Notes: generated by a model from the sequence alone, not told the origin. 64,000 nucleotides of DNA from Shewanella electrica (GCF_022321485.1 NZ_JAKOGG010000002.1:310001-374000), one strand, 5' to 3'. Positions 52,013 to 61,830 are shown, counted from the stretch's first letter. Program-made: numbers and translations.

Positions 52013-53989
52013 CTATAGGCGTAGCTCCACGCCTAACCAGAAGTTACGGCCTTGTTCGATAAAGCCTTCATCGTACTGATAACTGCGGTCAAACAGATTG
52101 TTGGCCGAGGCGTTAATGCTGAAGCTTTCTAACACTTGATAGTCCACCCGCATATTGGTGACGGCAAAGCCTGCGGCTACTTGCGAACCATCGCTATTGC
52201 TGTCGCTTGAAGAGCGTATTTCCTCGGCAAGAGTAATGCTCACGGGTTGCCATGGTGTCAGCTTAAACCAAGCATTGCCCATATGTTTTGGTAAGCCGGT
52301 GATCACGCCAATCTCTTGTCGTTTCACATCTGCGTGAGTATAGCTGTAGCTCAAGCCTACCTCGGCGATATTAGCGATTTTTCCTTGCAATCCCAAGTCT
52401 ACGCCAGCGTAATTCACGCGGCCGCTATTACGGTTTTGCAGTGTATTGGCATCAATGTTGATAGCGAGAATGGCATCATCAACACGGTTATAATAAGCAC
52501 TTGCTTCGTAACTCCAATCTGCCCCCAATAGGCCAGAGTAGGTGAGGTCCAATGCCCGAGCACGCTCGGCTTTTAAATGTGGATTGACCAAGGCTATTTG
52601 CCCTGTGGCTGGGCGGGAAGTGGTGTAGCGTTCTTTTAGGGTTGGAAAGCGGCTGCGATCAGAAAACGACAGTGATAGTGCATCGCTGTCATTGAGGTGA
52701 TACTTCACTAATCCTTGCCAGTTAAAAGCATGTTGGTCGTTGTCATCATATTGCGTTATCGAGCCATCATTTTCATGCTGCATGCCTTCAAGGCTTTCGC
52801 GTTTGTCATAACTCACGCTAGCAACCGCATCAAATTGGCTGGAGATTGCCCACTGATATTCTGACGCTAATGAGATTGTGCGGTCTTTGTAGCGGTCATA
52901 TGCGCCATCTGGTGCATCTTTTTCGCGGTGCACATCTTCTTTCCAATGTGCGGCGAACGACAGTTGGTCTTGTTCACGCATGGCTGCACTCAGTTGCAGT
53001 CCGGCACCGTTGCTGTAGTCATCGTAACGGCTATAAAAGCCATTACGTTGTTCTAATGCGGACAGCGAGTTATACATCATCAGTGTATTGGTAAACTCAT
53101 CATGGTACAGGCGGCTCTTTAACGTGAAGCGTTCCCCAAGATGGGTGATGCCTTGGTAGTAATAGCTTTCCTTGTCGTAAGCGGGCCATTGCCAGTAACG
53201 CGCTCGTTGACCGCTATTACCGGTGTAGGGTGGGTTTTGTTTTGAGCCATCTTGATTGATGTAAGTAAAGGTGTACTCATCTTCATCATTGGGTGTAATG
53301 CCCAGTTTGATGATGCCGCGTTTATCGTCTGCTTCAGAATTGATCATTTTGCCATCGCTACCCGCAACCGGGTTATCGGTACCATAGGGTAACCCCAGAA
53401 AATCTTGCTTCAGTTGGCTGCCGGTAAATTGCAAATAACCCAGTTCGTTACGTGTACCAACTGATAAGTTGGCATCGTAGGCGTTGGTTTTGTTGCGGGT
53501 GAAACCTTGACGATAGGAGGCAACTGCTTCAAACGTTTGTTGCGGTTTCCGGGTGGTTAAATTGATAGAACCGCCCATTTGATTGGGGCCTTGCAGCAAC
53601 GAGGTATAGCCTTTGGAAACTTCAATTGATTCGAGATTTGAAGACAAAAAGCGGCCGAGATCTAGGTTGCCGTCATAGGGAACATAAATAGGAATGCCAT
53701 CGTAATAAACTGGTACTTGGCGACTATCAAATCCCCGCACTTTGACTTGTAATTCGTTGCGACCGCCAGCTTTTTGCAACGCTACTCCGGGGATAACCGC
53801 TAACGCTGAAGCCACGTTGGTTTTGCCCAACTGCTCTATGGTTGGTTGATCTAACCGCGCACTGGTTTCTGCAACCGGACTTCCCCAAATAGTTAAACGC
53901 TCAGCAGCAGGAATATCGTCTGCGAGCGCAACGTGTTGCACGCCCATAGCAAGGAAGACTGCCAGCGAGATTTGTTTTATTTTCATCAT
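52013..53989 (-). CDS. TonB-dependent receptor (siderophore/other type)
   Basis: A 658-residue outer-membrane receptor with a signal peptide (residues 1-23, ...GVQHVALA). Plug motifs are TIEQLGKTNVASALAVIPGVAL, QVKVRGFDSRQVPVYYDGIPI and SSNLESIEVSKGYTSLLQGPNQMGGSINLTTRKP; the C-terminal strand ends NFWLGVELRL. The closest types by pattern are siderophore or vitamin receptors, but no Fur box was recognised upstream. The upstream gap holds an AT-rich palindrome at 54352 and a near-palindrome GTATATATTTTTATATAAC at about 54006. Confidence 0.88.
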   Translation of the reverse strand: MMKIKQISLAVFLAMGVQHVALADDIPAAERLTIWGSPVAETSARLDQPTIEQLGKTNVASALAVIPGVALQKAGGRNELQVKVRGFDSRQVPVYYDGIPIYVPYDGNLDLGRFLSSNLESIEVSKGYTSLLQGPNQMGGSINLTTRKPQQTFEAVASYRQGFTRNKTNAYDANLSVGTRNELGYLQFTGSQLKQDFLGLPYGTDNPVAGSDGKMINSEADDKRGIIKLGITPNDEDEYTFTYINQDGSKQNPPYTGNSGQRARYWQWPAYDKESYYYQGITHLGERFTLKSRLYHDEFTNTLMMYNSLSALEQRNGFYSRYDDYSNGAGLQLSAAMREQDQLSFAAHWKEDVHREKDAPDGAYDRYKDRTISLASEYQWAISSQFDAVASVSYDKRESLEGMQHENDGSITQYDDNDQHAFNWQGLVKYHLNDSDALSLSFSDRSRFPTLKERYTTSRPATGQIALVNPHLKAERARALDLTYSGLLGADWSYEASAYYNRVDDAILAINIDANTLQNRNSGRVNYAGVDLGLQGKIANIAEVGLSYSYTHADVKRQEIGVITGLPKHMGNAWFKLTPWQPVSITLAEEIRSSSDSNSDGSQVAAGFAVTNMRVDYQVLESFSINASANNLFDRSYQYDEGFIEQGRNFWLGVELRL

Positions 53990-54514
53990 GACACCTTATA
54001 CCGCTGTATATATTTTTATATAACGAGTTGGGCGCCAATTTGGCGCCAGAGACGGTGTCGCTAGAAGATTAAGTAACACCGTGTAATTCAATGATGTTTT
54101 TATGGTTTTATCTGTTTTTGGAATATCAATAGCGCGGCCTTTCGCCCGCAACTATCTCTGCATTAAGCGTTTGCTCGTCACTTACGTGAGAGCATGTCCG
54201 CTTAATGGTTACTAGGGAATTTATGTGGTTTGAGCAGTAAGATTTGGTCAGCACGAGTGGCATAATCGCCGCTTGCATCGGTTTTTTTAGCGGCATATTG
54301 CGAGCGTTGTGGCGCTGAACATCCATATACAAACTCAGTCCTAAAATGCTTCGATATATAATTAACTATATATCGCTATATGCTATAAAAACGGCCATTA
54401 TTGTCAAGGTAACTGAGTGTGAGCCGTGTGGCATATTTGCTCATGGTATCATCGGTGGGCGAGCGAACCAGCGCTGATACCATTTAACAATCATATCGAC
54501 TACAAGGAGCCGTC
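53990..54514. other. Intergenic control region of TonB receptor and DUF7716-like gene
   Basis: No gene. It holds the near-palindrome GTATATATTTTTATATAAC around 54006, a palindrome GGCGCCAATTTGGCGCC around 54032, and the 54352-54375 inverted repeat. The 68-codon minus frame at 54126-54332 has no recognisable domain and was not called. Confidence 0.4.
54352..54375. promoter_or_regulatory. AT-rich palindrome in divergent control region
   Basis: CGATATATA and TATATATCG are perfect 9-bp arms around ATTAAC. It lies between the divergent receptor (minus) and DUF7716-like (plus) genes. Its AT-rich arms resemble those of the smaller near-palindrome at 54006. Candidate operator. Confidence 0.45.
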
Positions 54515-54934
54515 ATGTCGTTCAATAATCGTTTTACCACCATGACCGAAGTGCTGTCAGCGGTCGCCAATGGCACATTGGGCAACGCCAGTCTTAAGGG
54601 CACGCCAGAGTATTTCGATGTGTATTGGTGCGGTGCTGATGACGCCGGTCCAGCCTTAACTGATACGGTGTATGTTGGAGAACCTGCGGAAGTTGCCGAC
54701 GATGTCGCCGATGATGACTACGACGAAGTACTTAAACCTGCGCCAGTGCGAGCGCGAGGTTGGGAGTTGGCTTATAGCGGTGAAGTGATAGAGGATGTGG
54801 TGTACAGCGCTAGCCAGCAGTTAGCTGGAGCAGTGGATAACGACACCTTGCTCAAAGCGCTACGTTATTACTGGCAACATGATTGTTTTTTCGATTTTTC
54901 AGCGCCACAAAACAACGTTGCTGCGCTAGTTTGA
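54515..54934 (+). CDS. Small acidic protein, possibly DUF7716 immunity-like
   Basis: A 139-residue acidic soluble protein. The end (ARGWELAYSGEVIEDVVYSASQQLAGAVDNDTLLKALRYYWQHDCFF) follows the pattern I associate with the DUF7716 proteins, which are often found among immunity genes. A stretch of Asp (DDVADDDYDE, about residues 65-75) is unusual. The RBS is AAGGAG, six bases upstream. It begins the accessory run 54515-61547; no toxin gene is near. The DUF assignment is tentative. Confidence 0.6.
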   Translation: MSFNNRFTTMTEVLSAVANGTLGNASLKGTPEYFDVYWCGADDAGPALTDTVYVGEPAEVADDVADDDYDEVLKPAPVRARGWELAYSGEVIEDVVYSASQQLAGAVDNDTLLKALRYYWQHDCFFDFSAPQNNVAALV

Positions 54935-55181
54935 GCGCCGTGTAGCAAGCGGCAATACACAGGTGCATTAGTGACAAATGGACATTTTATGTCAATTTGT
55001 CGTTGTGCATGTCGTTGAATACAGGCATTATTGGCCGCGCTAACCATCATCAAGGTGGTGTGGCGGAAGTGGCAACATTTAGTTCACGGATGAATGTTCC
55101 CTCCTCATGGATGTTGGCAAGCAGCAATCGGGCTGTCATTGGCCAATCTTTTTTACCCTCTGAAGTTAACGAGAGTCTTGC

Positions 55182-58100
55182 ATGTTTTTTAGTCGAAACT
55201 CATCTTCTGTCGACGCTATTATCAAGTCTGGCAGTCTAAAAAAACTACAAAAATTAATTGATGCAACGAACTGCAATGCGCTTGATGAGCAGCAGCGTGC
55301 GCCGTTGTATTACGCCATCTTATACCAGCAAGCTGAAATTGCGGCTTGGTTGTTATCCCTCGGTTGTGATGTGGATAGTGGCGCTGAAAATGCTGATCAA
55401 TATGTGATGGAATTTGTCGTAAGCCAGCTATCTGAGCCCTTGTTAAACGCCTTTATTGACCATGGCGAAACCTTACCAAGCTACATTGATGGTATGCCGT
55501 TGCTGCACGCCTTGATGGATCACGAAAAAATCACCGAGCGTTATTTTGCGCTGGTGCTGGCGCATGGTGCCGACATCAACACTATTGATTTGCGCGCGAC
55601 CAACCAAACCGTGCTGGCTTACTACGTTGGGCAGGAGCAAGTACGCGTTGATACGCTGAAAGTCGCGTGGTTGATAAAACTCGGCGCTGACGTCAATAAA
55701 GCGGAAACCCCAAAAAACACCCCATTGATGCGCACCATCACCAATCCTGCGCTATTGGATGCGCAAACCAAACTGAATGCCACCACTGTGCCGCGCGTAT
55801 TAGAGCAGTTGGCAAAAAATGGCGATTTAACGCTGGACTTAGTCGTATTCCAGCCGACATTCCCAGAACGTATTTTGCAGTATCGTCGTTATGCCAGCTT
55901 TGTTAAGTTGCTCGAGATGGGGCTGAATGTTGCTGAAAAAGATAGGCCGGGGTTGGAAAAGTACCTGTCGTTAGAAAACTTTGGCCGTAGCGATTTAAAA
56001 GCACTGCAAGCGGTGAATGAACAGCGCCAATTAGGCCTGCCACTCGGCATTATGGTCAACAACGTGCGGCAAATGCAGCAAGTCGTTGCAGAGATGCCAA
56101 CCGATGGCGACGTCAACAAAACCTTCGTCGAGATATTTAAAGCGGGCAATATTCCGCTGGAGAAGAAGTTGGCCATGCTGACCGGCCTTATCGACAAAGG
56201 TGCTGACATCAACCAAGGCATTCAATACGCAGGCATGACGCTTAGCCCGCTGCAAATTCTGTGTGGCTGGATGGATAACTTCGAGTACGGCGAACAGATT
56301 TTTGATTGGTTGCTCGACAACGGCGCCCAGCTTGAATGCCATGAGCGCTCGGCACTGTTTATGGCGCTGTGGTTTGAGCGGATGCCGCTGGTGAGCAAGT
56401 TGGCCGCACGCGGTGCCAACCTCAATTTCCGCGGTGCTGACGGCAGTAATATCTTCACTTGGCTGTTTACCATGACGCCACGTGGTGGTGGCTACGATAT
56501 TGAAACCCGCGTTGAAACCCTGCGTAGCCTCGGCAAATTGTTTACCGAATATCAGCAACCGCTGCCATTTACCGAAGAATTTAGTTTTAATTTTGATTCG
56601 CCAACGGATCTTAGTGAGCGCGCCATGTTACCTGCGTTGCTGTGTCGCTACTCTCCACCAGCGTTTATGGCGCAAACTGAGGCGCTGCTGGATATTGGTT
56701 GGGACATCAACCGCGAGATTGTCGATAGCGACGGCGAGCGTGGCACCATGCTGGCAATTTGGGGACAATACGCCAAATTCGGCCATGATATCAGCCCATT
56801 ATTGAATCGATTGGACGTGAAGCTGGATGTTAGCAGCCCTACATCGGGCAATCCGCTACGCAGTATGATTGCCGCCAAGGTGGCACTACCAACCATTGAG
56901 TGCTTGTTGCAACACTTAGACAATATCGACCAAACCTTTAGACGCAACATCGGCAACCGCACTACCGTCGCCGTAGAGCACAGCTACATTTATCACGCCT
57001 TGGATCGTTGTTACTCGGAAGAGGGCGATGCCGATAAATACCAATATTGCGCTGATGTGTGCCGTTTGTTGCTGGCGCACGGTGCCGATGCTAACGGCAT
57101 TATGAAGCGTGAGCTACAGCCGGATTATCAAGATGATGGTCGCGGTTGGGGTCAATATCGCACCGAAGAAACCCTGCTGGAGGCGGCTGGTGAATTTAAC
57201 AATATCGACGTATTCCGTGCCTTGCTCGATCACGGCGCCGATCCGCATAAACCGATGTGCGTGACGGGCGAAGTATTTGAAATCTATATGGTGTCGCGTT
57301 TTAGGCACCCAGATCCCGCGCAGCCAGTGCCGTTCCTTGAAGAGTTAGCCAAGCGTGGCATGCTGGATGTGAACGTACGTAACTCCATCAATAATTCGCC
57401 ATTGCTGGCGGCATCTTCCAAATGCTATACCGCGCTGGTGCAGTTTTTGTTGGAGCACGGCGCCGATGTCAATGCCTGTGGCGGTTTTGATAACTCCATG
57501 CCGCTACATCGAGCGATCAGCAACTGGAACTTCATTGATAAAGAAGACCGCCGTGCCACTGTCGAAGTGTTATTAGCCCATGGTGCTGATGCCAACGGTT
57601 TTGACCCAGACGGCGATACGCCGCTAATGTGTGCTGCGGCTTATGGCTGTTTAACCGCGGTTGAAGCACTGCTGGCGCATGGGGTCGATGTCAACATTGC
57701 CAATCCAGCAGGTTTTACCGCATTGCATAATGCAGCATGGCGGCCGTTCGGCTATGACAATCATGTTGAATATGGGCGCGATGAAAATTGTATCGACCAA
57801 GGTTTGAAAAAACAGATTATTAATCTGCTGTTGGAGCACGGCGCTGACATTAATGCCGCCACCAAAGAGGAAGGTTATACGCCATTAACGGTGGCAATGC
57901 TCAAAGACCACGCTGATATCTTTGTGCGTTTGATGAAGCGCGGAGCCGACCTTAACAAAGCCGATGCTCATGGGCGTACGCCGCTGATGATCGCGGTGAA
58001 AGATTGCCATGAGCGTTACGTGAACTTTCTCTGCGGCAATCCAGTGGTGCGGGAGAAGGTCGAGCAGCTCGATGGTGAAGGCAGCAACTTGATGCACTAT

Positions 58101-58505
58101 ATCGCACAGCGTCAACACAGCGGGCAGGCGTTAGAGATGTTCCAATTGTTTACTCGACGCTTGCAACTGTCGTTTAAGGCAAATGACAGCCAAATTACGC
58201 CATTGCATTACGCGGCATTCCGTGGCCATGCAGAGTTAATTAATGAGATGGCCGCGTTAGGGATTGATGTTAACGCCGCCGATGACAGCGGCAATAGCGC
58301 GCTGCACGTGGCATTATTCTTTGACTCTGAACGGATGGAGTACCAAAAGGTACAAGCAGTGGTGCGTAATTTGTTAGCGGCAGGTGCTAATCCACGCTTA
58401 GAAAACCAAGAAGGCTTGTCACCATTGGCGTTAGCATCACAACGCGAGCTACGCGATTGCGTGGAACTGATGAACATGGTGCCGGTTGGCATGAGCGTAA
58501 ACTAA
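55182..58505 (+). CDS. Large ankyrin-repeat protein (1107 aa)
   Basis: A 1107-residue protein made of many ankyrin repeats, cytoplasmic, with no signal peptide or membrane part. Clear repeats carry the usual ...LLLAHGADANG (for example about residues 630-640), VQFLLEHGADVNACG, VEVLLAHGADANGFDPDGDTPLMCAAAYGC and TPLMIAVKDCH; the N-terminal third is more divergent. Such proteins bind other proteins. No enzymatic domain was found. The gene sits in a run of immunity-like genes, and ankyrin proteins are common among those of polymorphic toxin systems. Confidence 0.85.
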   Translation: MFFSRNSSSVDAIIKSGSLKKLQKLIDATNCNALDEQQRAPLYYAILYQQAEIAAWLLSLGCDVDSGAENADQYVMEFVVSQLSEPLLNAFIDHGETLPSYIDGMPLLHALMDHEKITERYFALVLAHGADINTIDLRATNQTVLAYYVGQEQVRVDTLKVAWLIKLGADVNKAETPKNTPLMRTITNPALLDAQTKLNATTVPRVLEQLAKNGDLTLDLVVFQPTFPERILQYRRYASFVKLLEMGLNVAEKDRPGLEKYLSLENFGRSDLKALQAVNEQRQLGLPLGIMVNNVRQMQQVVAEMPTDGDVNKTFVEIFKAGNIPLEKKLAMLTGLIDKGADINQGIQYAGMTLSPLQILCGWMDNFEYGEQIFDWLLDNGAQLECHERSALFMALWFERMPLVSKLAARGANLNFRGADGSNIFTWLFTMTPRGGGYDIETRVETLRSLGKLFTEYQQPLPFTEEFSFNFDSPTDLSERAMLPALLCRYSPPAFMAQTEALLDIGWDINREIVDSDGERGTMLAIWGQYAKFGHDISPLLNRLDVKLDVSSPTSGNPLRSMIAAKVALPTIECLLQHLDNIDQTFRRNIGNRTTVAVEHSYIYHALDRCYSEEGDADKYQYCADVCRLLLAHGADANGIMKRELQPDYQDDGRGWGQYRTEETLLEAAGEFNNIDVFRALLDHGADPHKPMCVTGEVFEIYMVSRFRHPDPAQPVPFLEELAKRGMLDVNVRNSINNSPLLAASSKCYTALVQFLLEHGADVNACGGFDNSMPLHRAISNWNFIDKEDRRATVEVLLAHGADANGFDPDGDTPLMCAAAYGCLTAVEALLAHGVDVNIANPAGFTALHNAAWRPFGYDNHVEYGRDENCIDQGLKKQIINLLLEHGADINAATKEEGYTPLTVAMLKDHADIFVRLMKRGADLNKADAHGRTPLMIAVKDCHERYVNFLCGNPVVREKVEQLDGEGSNLMHYIAQRQHSGQALEMFQLFTRRLQLSFKANDSQITPLHYAAFRGHAELINEMAALGIDVNAADDSGNSALHVALFFDSERMEYQKVQAVVRNLLAAGANPRLENQEGLSPLALASQRELRDCVELMNMVPVGMSVN

Positions 58506-58566
58506 TTGGTGTGCCGCAGTGGCGATGTGTTGCTGTCGTCACTGCGGTAGTTATATAGGAAACAGC

Positions 58567-59283
58567 ATGTATTACTGGCGTCAGCAGGACTTTGAAGGGC
58601 TAAAAGCGATTAGCGAGTATTACGCCTCGCGCCCAGGCTATGAGTTATTCAGTGAATATTGCCAGCTCAAAGAGCGTGGTTTGAAAAAGCCTGCGTTGGC
58701 TAAGTTACGCGCATTTGTCGCGCAAGTGCAACAACGGCCGATTGCGGAGCAGCGCGAGATAAGCCAAGAGTTACTGGAATTGGTATATCGCCATCGTGAT
58801 GTATACAGCATTCAGAGCTTCCCCTTGGCGATGATGCAGCAACAGGTGATGGAACAATGGCGCGACGAGCAGCCAGACAACATCATCCCTTGGCGTTGGT
58901 TGGCATTAGCGCGTAACGATTTTGACTGCTACGACAAAGTATTGGAACTCGATCCGAATGACCAAATCGCCATTGGGGCGATGGCATATCGCTGTATTCA
59001 CATCGTTGATTTTCACTGCCACCATCTGGGCGAAGGCGTGTTTCTCGGTGAGCTGCCGGCCAGTCGGCGCATATTGGATGAAGCGCGTGGTTTCATCGCC
59101 AAATTGACCAACAGCGAACAGCAACAACGTTATCGGCAAGATGTTGATGAGTTAGCCAGAATGCTGGATTGCTGGGAAGAGTATGCCGCCATCACTGCGG
59201 CCGACAAGCCGGACTTTGCCGATTGGTGCGAGGCCAAAGGTGATGCGTTTAACTTTTGGAGCACCGTTTATTACGCAAAATAA
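58567..59283 (+). CDS. Hypothetical TPR-like soluble protein
   Basis: A 238-residue soluble protein, mainly helical, with repeated helix pairs resembling TPR units (LKERGLKKPALAKLRAFVAQVQQ, LALARNDFDCYDKVLELDPNDQIAIGAMAYRC). The latter is a typical TPR-like sequence. I do not recognise the family. The ATG at 58567 has AGGAAACAG upstream; the longer frame from 58519 was rejected. It lies 61 bp after the ankyrin gene, so the two may be co-transcribed. Confidence 0.65.
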   Translation: MYYWRQQDFEGLKAISEYYASRPGYELFSEYCQLKERGLKKPALAKLRAFVAQVQQRPIAEQREISQELLELVYRHRDVYSIQSFPLAMMQQQVMEQWRDEQPDNIIPWRWLALARNDFDCYDKVLELDPNDQIAIGAMAYRCIHIVDFHCHHLGEGVFLGELPASRRILDEARGFIAKLTNSEQQQRYRQDVDELARMLDCWEEYAAITAADKPDFADWCEAKGDAFNFWSTVYYAK

Positions 59284-59374
59284 GCGCAATTAGCCAATTT
59301 TTCTTGTTATTACCCGTAGTCGCTGCTCGTTATTTGCTAACGTCAGCGGCTGCATAAATGGATTTTGATGGACC

Positions 59375-59902
59375 ATGGAACTGCCTTTTTTCAAATATCA
59401 TCCTCACCCGTTAGCCACTCGAGCTATTGTAAAGAGCGACCTGAGCTGCGAATGCTGCGGCGAGGCGCGCGGTTATATCTATACCGCCAGCTTTTATACG
59501 GCTGAGCAAATTGACCATATCTGCCCTTGGTGTATCGCCAGCGGTGAGGCCGCTAAAAAATACCAAGGTTCATATGTGGATGATTACCCGCTACTGGATG
59601 CCAACGTGCCGCTTGAGATCGTCAATGAAGTGTGTGAGCGCACGCCCGGCTATCACTCATGGCAGCAAGAGATTTGGCAGTCCCATTGTGGCACGGCCTG
59701 TGAATTTCACGGTGATGCCGAAACCGCTGAATTGACACAGTGGCAAGGCGAACCGCTACAGCAGTTTTTGGATGATGAAATGATGTCAATTGAGCGCTGG
59801 CACCAGTTGCTCAGTCATTATCAACCGGGCGGTAATCCGGCAATTTATAAGTTTAAATGCCCAAGCTGTGGCGAGGTGATTTACAGCATGGATTACACCT
59901 AA
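59375..59902 (+). CDS. CbrC-family (UPF0167) zinc protein
   Basis: A 175-residue protein of the CbrC (colicin E2 tolerance, UPF0167) family. The family motifs FFKYHPHPLAT at the N-terminus, CECCGEARGYIYTASFY, HICPWCIASGEAA and a C-terminal FKCPSCGEVIYSMDYT are all present; the Cys pairs C25/C28, C50/C53 and C165/C168 would bind zinc. In E. coli overproduced CbrC lowers sensitivity to colicin E2; its action is unknown. It sits among immunity-like genes, fitting a role in toxin tolerance. Confidence 0.85.
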   Translation: MELPFFKYHPHPLATRAIVKSDLSCECCGEARGYIYTASFYTAEQIDHICPWCIASGEAAKKYQGSYVDDYPLLDANVPLEIVNEVCERTPGYHSWQQEIWQSHCGTACEFHGDAETAELTQWQGEPLQQFLDDEMMSIERWHQLLSHYQPGGNPAIYKFKCPSCGEVIYSMDYT

Positions 59903-59958
59903 TCGCAGCCAGTTAACTTCACGTAAACGCCGGCAAAAAACATGTAAAGGATGGCAGG

Positions 59959-60351
59959 GTGGTTGTGAAATACCATATTTATCTTGAACAACAATATCTT
60001 GGTTACAGTCTGTTAGATAAAGCCGATCCACCGATGGGCGTAGTGATGGGCAACATTGTGTTTGTCGATATTGCTGCGCCTTACCTATTGTTGCGCGATT
60101 ACTGTGTTCATCACGGTATTGAGCTTAATGAAGATGAGCCCGCGTTAGCACTGCTTATTACTCAGTCAATTGCGGCGCTTCGGGTGATTGATGACCACGG
60201 CGTGGTGATCAATGGCGCTTGCAAAGGCGCTGGTGCTACCATTGCGGGCATGCAGGATGAGGGCTACCAGATTGAGATATTTGGGATTCCTTATCCCTTT
60301 TACGAACAGGTTTTTCCGCATCACTGCGCCGCTTATCTAACACAGCGTTAA
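59959..60351 (+). CDS. Small hypothetical protein, immunity-like
   Basis: A 130-residue soluble protein starting at a GTG (59959, or six bases later at 59965). The opening KYHIYLEQQYLGYSLLDKADPPMGVVMGNI resembles short proteins often seen in immunity gene arrays, but I do not know a family name. The end contains GIPYPFYEQVFPHHCAAYL. Nothing shows the function. The gene lies 56 bp after the CbrC-like gene in the same direction. Confidence 0.6.
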   Translation: MVVKYHIYLEQQYLGYSLLDKADPPMGVVMGNIVFVDIAAPYLLLRDYCVHHGIELNEDEPALALLITQSIAALRVIDDHGVVINGACKGAGATIAGMQDEGYQIEIFGIPYPFYEQVFPHHCAAYLTQR

Positions 60352-60360
60352 ACTGTCTCA

Positions 60361-60663
60361 CTATTTCGCGGTGAGGTTAGCTTGCCGATAACGCCCACAC
60401 TCTGCGTTATAAGCTGGCGACACTTGCTCAAATTCAGGGTATTGCCGCCAATAGCATTCACCCAATAGCGTTAACATCGCCCAATGCCATGCGTCCTCAT
60501 GGAACACTAACTCGCGTAGCGGCACGTCAGCTGTTTGGTAGGCGTAAAAGGCGCTCGCTTGTGCCAGCGCCTGTGAGGCCGTCATGTGACTATATTGCTG
60601 CAATGTCCACGCGTACATATGGCGCTCGGTTAGCAGCGTGGCGGCATATTCTGTCTCATCCAT
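60361..60663 (-). CDS. Small hypothetical protein
   Basis: A soluble protein of about 100 residues, helical, of unknown family (MDETEYAATLLTERHMYAW ... WAMLTLLGECYWRQYPEF). The ATG at 60663 has AGGGA six bases upstream; the frame to 60687 is possible but its RBS is too close. It is convergent with the preceding plus-strand gene and follows the exported protein gene on the minus strand by 44 bp, so the two could be one unit. Confidence 0.55.
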   Translation of the reverse strand: MDETEYAATLLTERHMYAWTLQQYSHMTASQALAQASAFYAYQTADVPLRELVFHEDAWHWAMLTLLGECYWRQYPEFEQVSPAYNAECGRYRQANLTAK

Positions 60664-60707
60664 GACTAATCCCTGCTGACTTTCCATACTCCGCTCGCCG
60701 TCGCTTG

Positions 60708-61547
60708 TTAATGTACTGGAGACAACACTTCATCAAGCAGCACTAGCTGCCCTTGCTTCAGCTCAAAAAATCCATCATAGATAAATGACGCGTTACCGGG
60801 ATGACAAAAGCCGGTGCCGCCTTGCAAGCGTACGATGGTGCGGCCATTGACGACGCCGGCCGATGTTTTATCTACACCACATAAATCCATATCTGCTAAG
60901 CGGCCGCTGCCAATAGTGATTGTTTGCCGTTGCTGCTCAGTACCTTGTTGGGTCAATAATTCAAATTGCGCGGCGGGGTCGCGATCGCGTTCAACCATAT
61001 CGTCGTATTGCTGATTAAGCTGCGGCGATAAACAGATGGTGGTATCAGCTTGTTGGCTAATTAAGGTGCCAGTAAAACCGTTAACAGGGCAGGCGGTCTG
61101 GCTCAGTTTATCGACGGCATAGGGTTGCTCAAATTGCGATTGGCACTGTTTGAGGTTGTAGCTGATGGCGCGATGTACGCGAGTGTCTGGCATCTCTTGC
61201 AACTTAGACATCCAACCGAACAACATCTGCGTGCCGGAGCTGATACATTGGCTATACGCCTGTGTTTTCAACTGTGCTGCCATAATGTCGCTTTGCAGCC
61301 AGTAATAATCGCTGGTATGTTCTGGCTGACCGAGCAGATCATACATCTCACGGCTACAGCGTTTTTGAAACTCGGTCAGTTGCTCCAGCGCGGTGGCATA
61401 GTCTTGCTGCTTGAACAGTTGATTGGCTTGATGACGTACCAACTTCAGACCAGCTAACTCACATTGAGCGGGCGTTTGCGCGGCGGCTTGCTGGCAACAT
61501 ACGCCATAAGTAGCGGCGAGTAGCAGGGAAAATAACAGCGATTTCAT
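60708..61547 (-). CDS. Hypothetical periplasmic protein
   Basis: A 279-residue exported protein with a signal peptide (residues 1-23, LLLAATYGVCCQQAAA). The N-terminal half is helical and TPR-like (HQANQLFKQQDYATALEQLTEFQKRC); the C-terminal half is a beta-rich domain ending LLDEVLSPVH with several Cys that may form disulfide bonds (DMDLCGVDK, GGTGFCHPGN). No family recognised. It resembles exported inhibitors only loosely, so no function is given. It is divergent from the TPP riboswitch unit. Confidence 0.68.
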   Translation of the reverse strand: MKSLLFSLLLAATYGVCCQQAAAQTPAQCELAGLKLVRHQANQLFKQQDYATALEQLTEFQKRCSREMYDLLGQPEHTSDYYWLQSDIMAAQLKTQAYSQCISSGTQMLFGWMSKLQEMPDTRVHRAISYNLKQCQSQFEQPYAVDKLSQTACPVNGFTGTLISQQADTTICLSPQLNQQYDDMVERDRDPAAQFELLTQQGTEQQRQTITIGSGRLADMDLCGVDKTSAGVVNGRTIVRLQGGTGFCHPGNASFIYDGFFELKQGQLVLLDEVLSPVH

Positions 61548-61720
61548 AGCGTCCTTGAAAGATTCGTCCTTAACGTTAGCGGCGAATTATTCCATGTTAT
61601 CAGCCAATTGTCACAGCCGATTGGTGTTACTGTGCAATGCACGTCGGCAAGGTTTTGTGTTTTAATCGCTATTTATATGACAAATTAAACATTGGCTGTT
61701 TTCTTAACAGCGAAAATAGG

Positions 61721-61726
61721 TATACT
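61721..61726 (+). promoter_or_regulatory. Candidate -10 box upstream of TPP riboswitch
   Basis: TATACT lies 8 bp before the aptamer begins, the right place for the riboswitch transcript start; a clear -35 was not found. Confidence 0.4.
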
Positions 61727-61733
61727 TGAGCGC

Positions 61734-61830
61734 GCCAAGGGGTGTTTGTTGTGAAGCACAACAGACTGAGATGCAGTGACTGCGAACCCTTAGAACCTGA
61801 TCCGGCTAGTACCGGCGTAGGAATGGGCCA
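61734..61830 (+). ncRNA. TPP (THI-box) riboswitch aptamer
   Basis: The THI-box signature is complete: AAGGGGTG at the 5' side, CTGAGATGCAGTGACTGC, then AACCCTTAGAACCTGATC, CGGCTAGTACCGGCGTAGGAATGG. The 5' stem hairpin is GTTTGTTGTGAAGCACAACAGAC. In the family it binds thiamin pyrophosphate and lowers expression of downstream genes. It lies 67 bp before the ATG of a TonB-dependent receptor. Confidence 0.93.

Noticed and set aside
54126-54332. Minus frame of 68 codons in the receptor control region
   Set aside because: No RBS or domain; it covers the probable regulatory DNA of two divergent genes.
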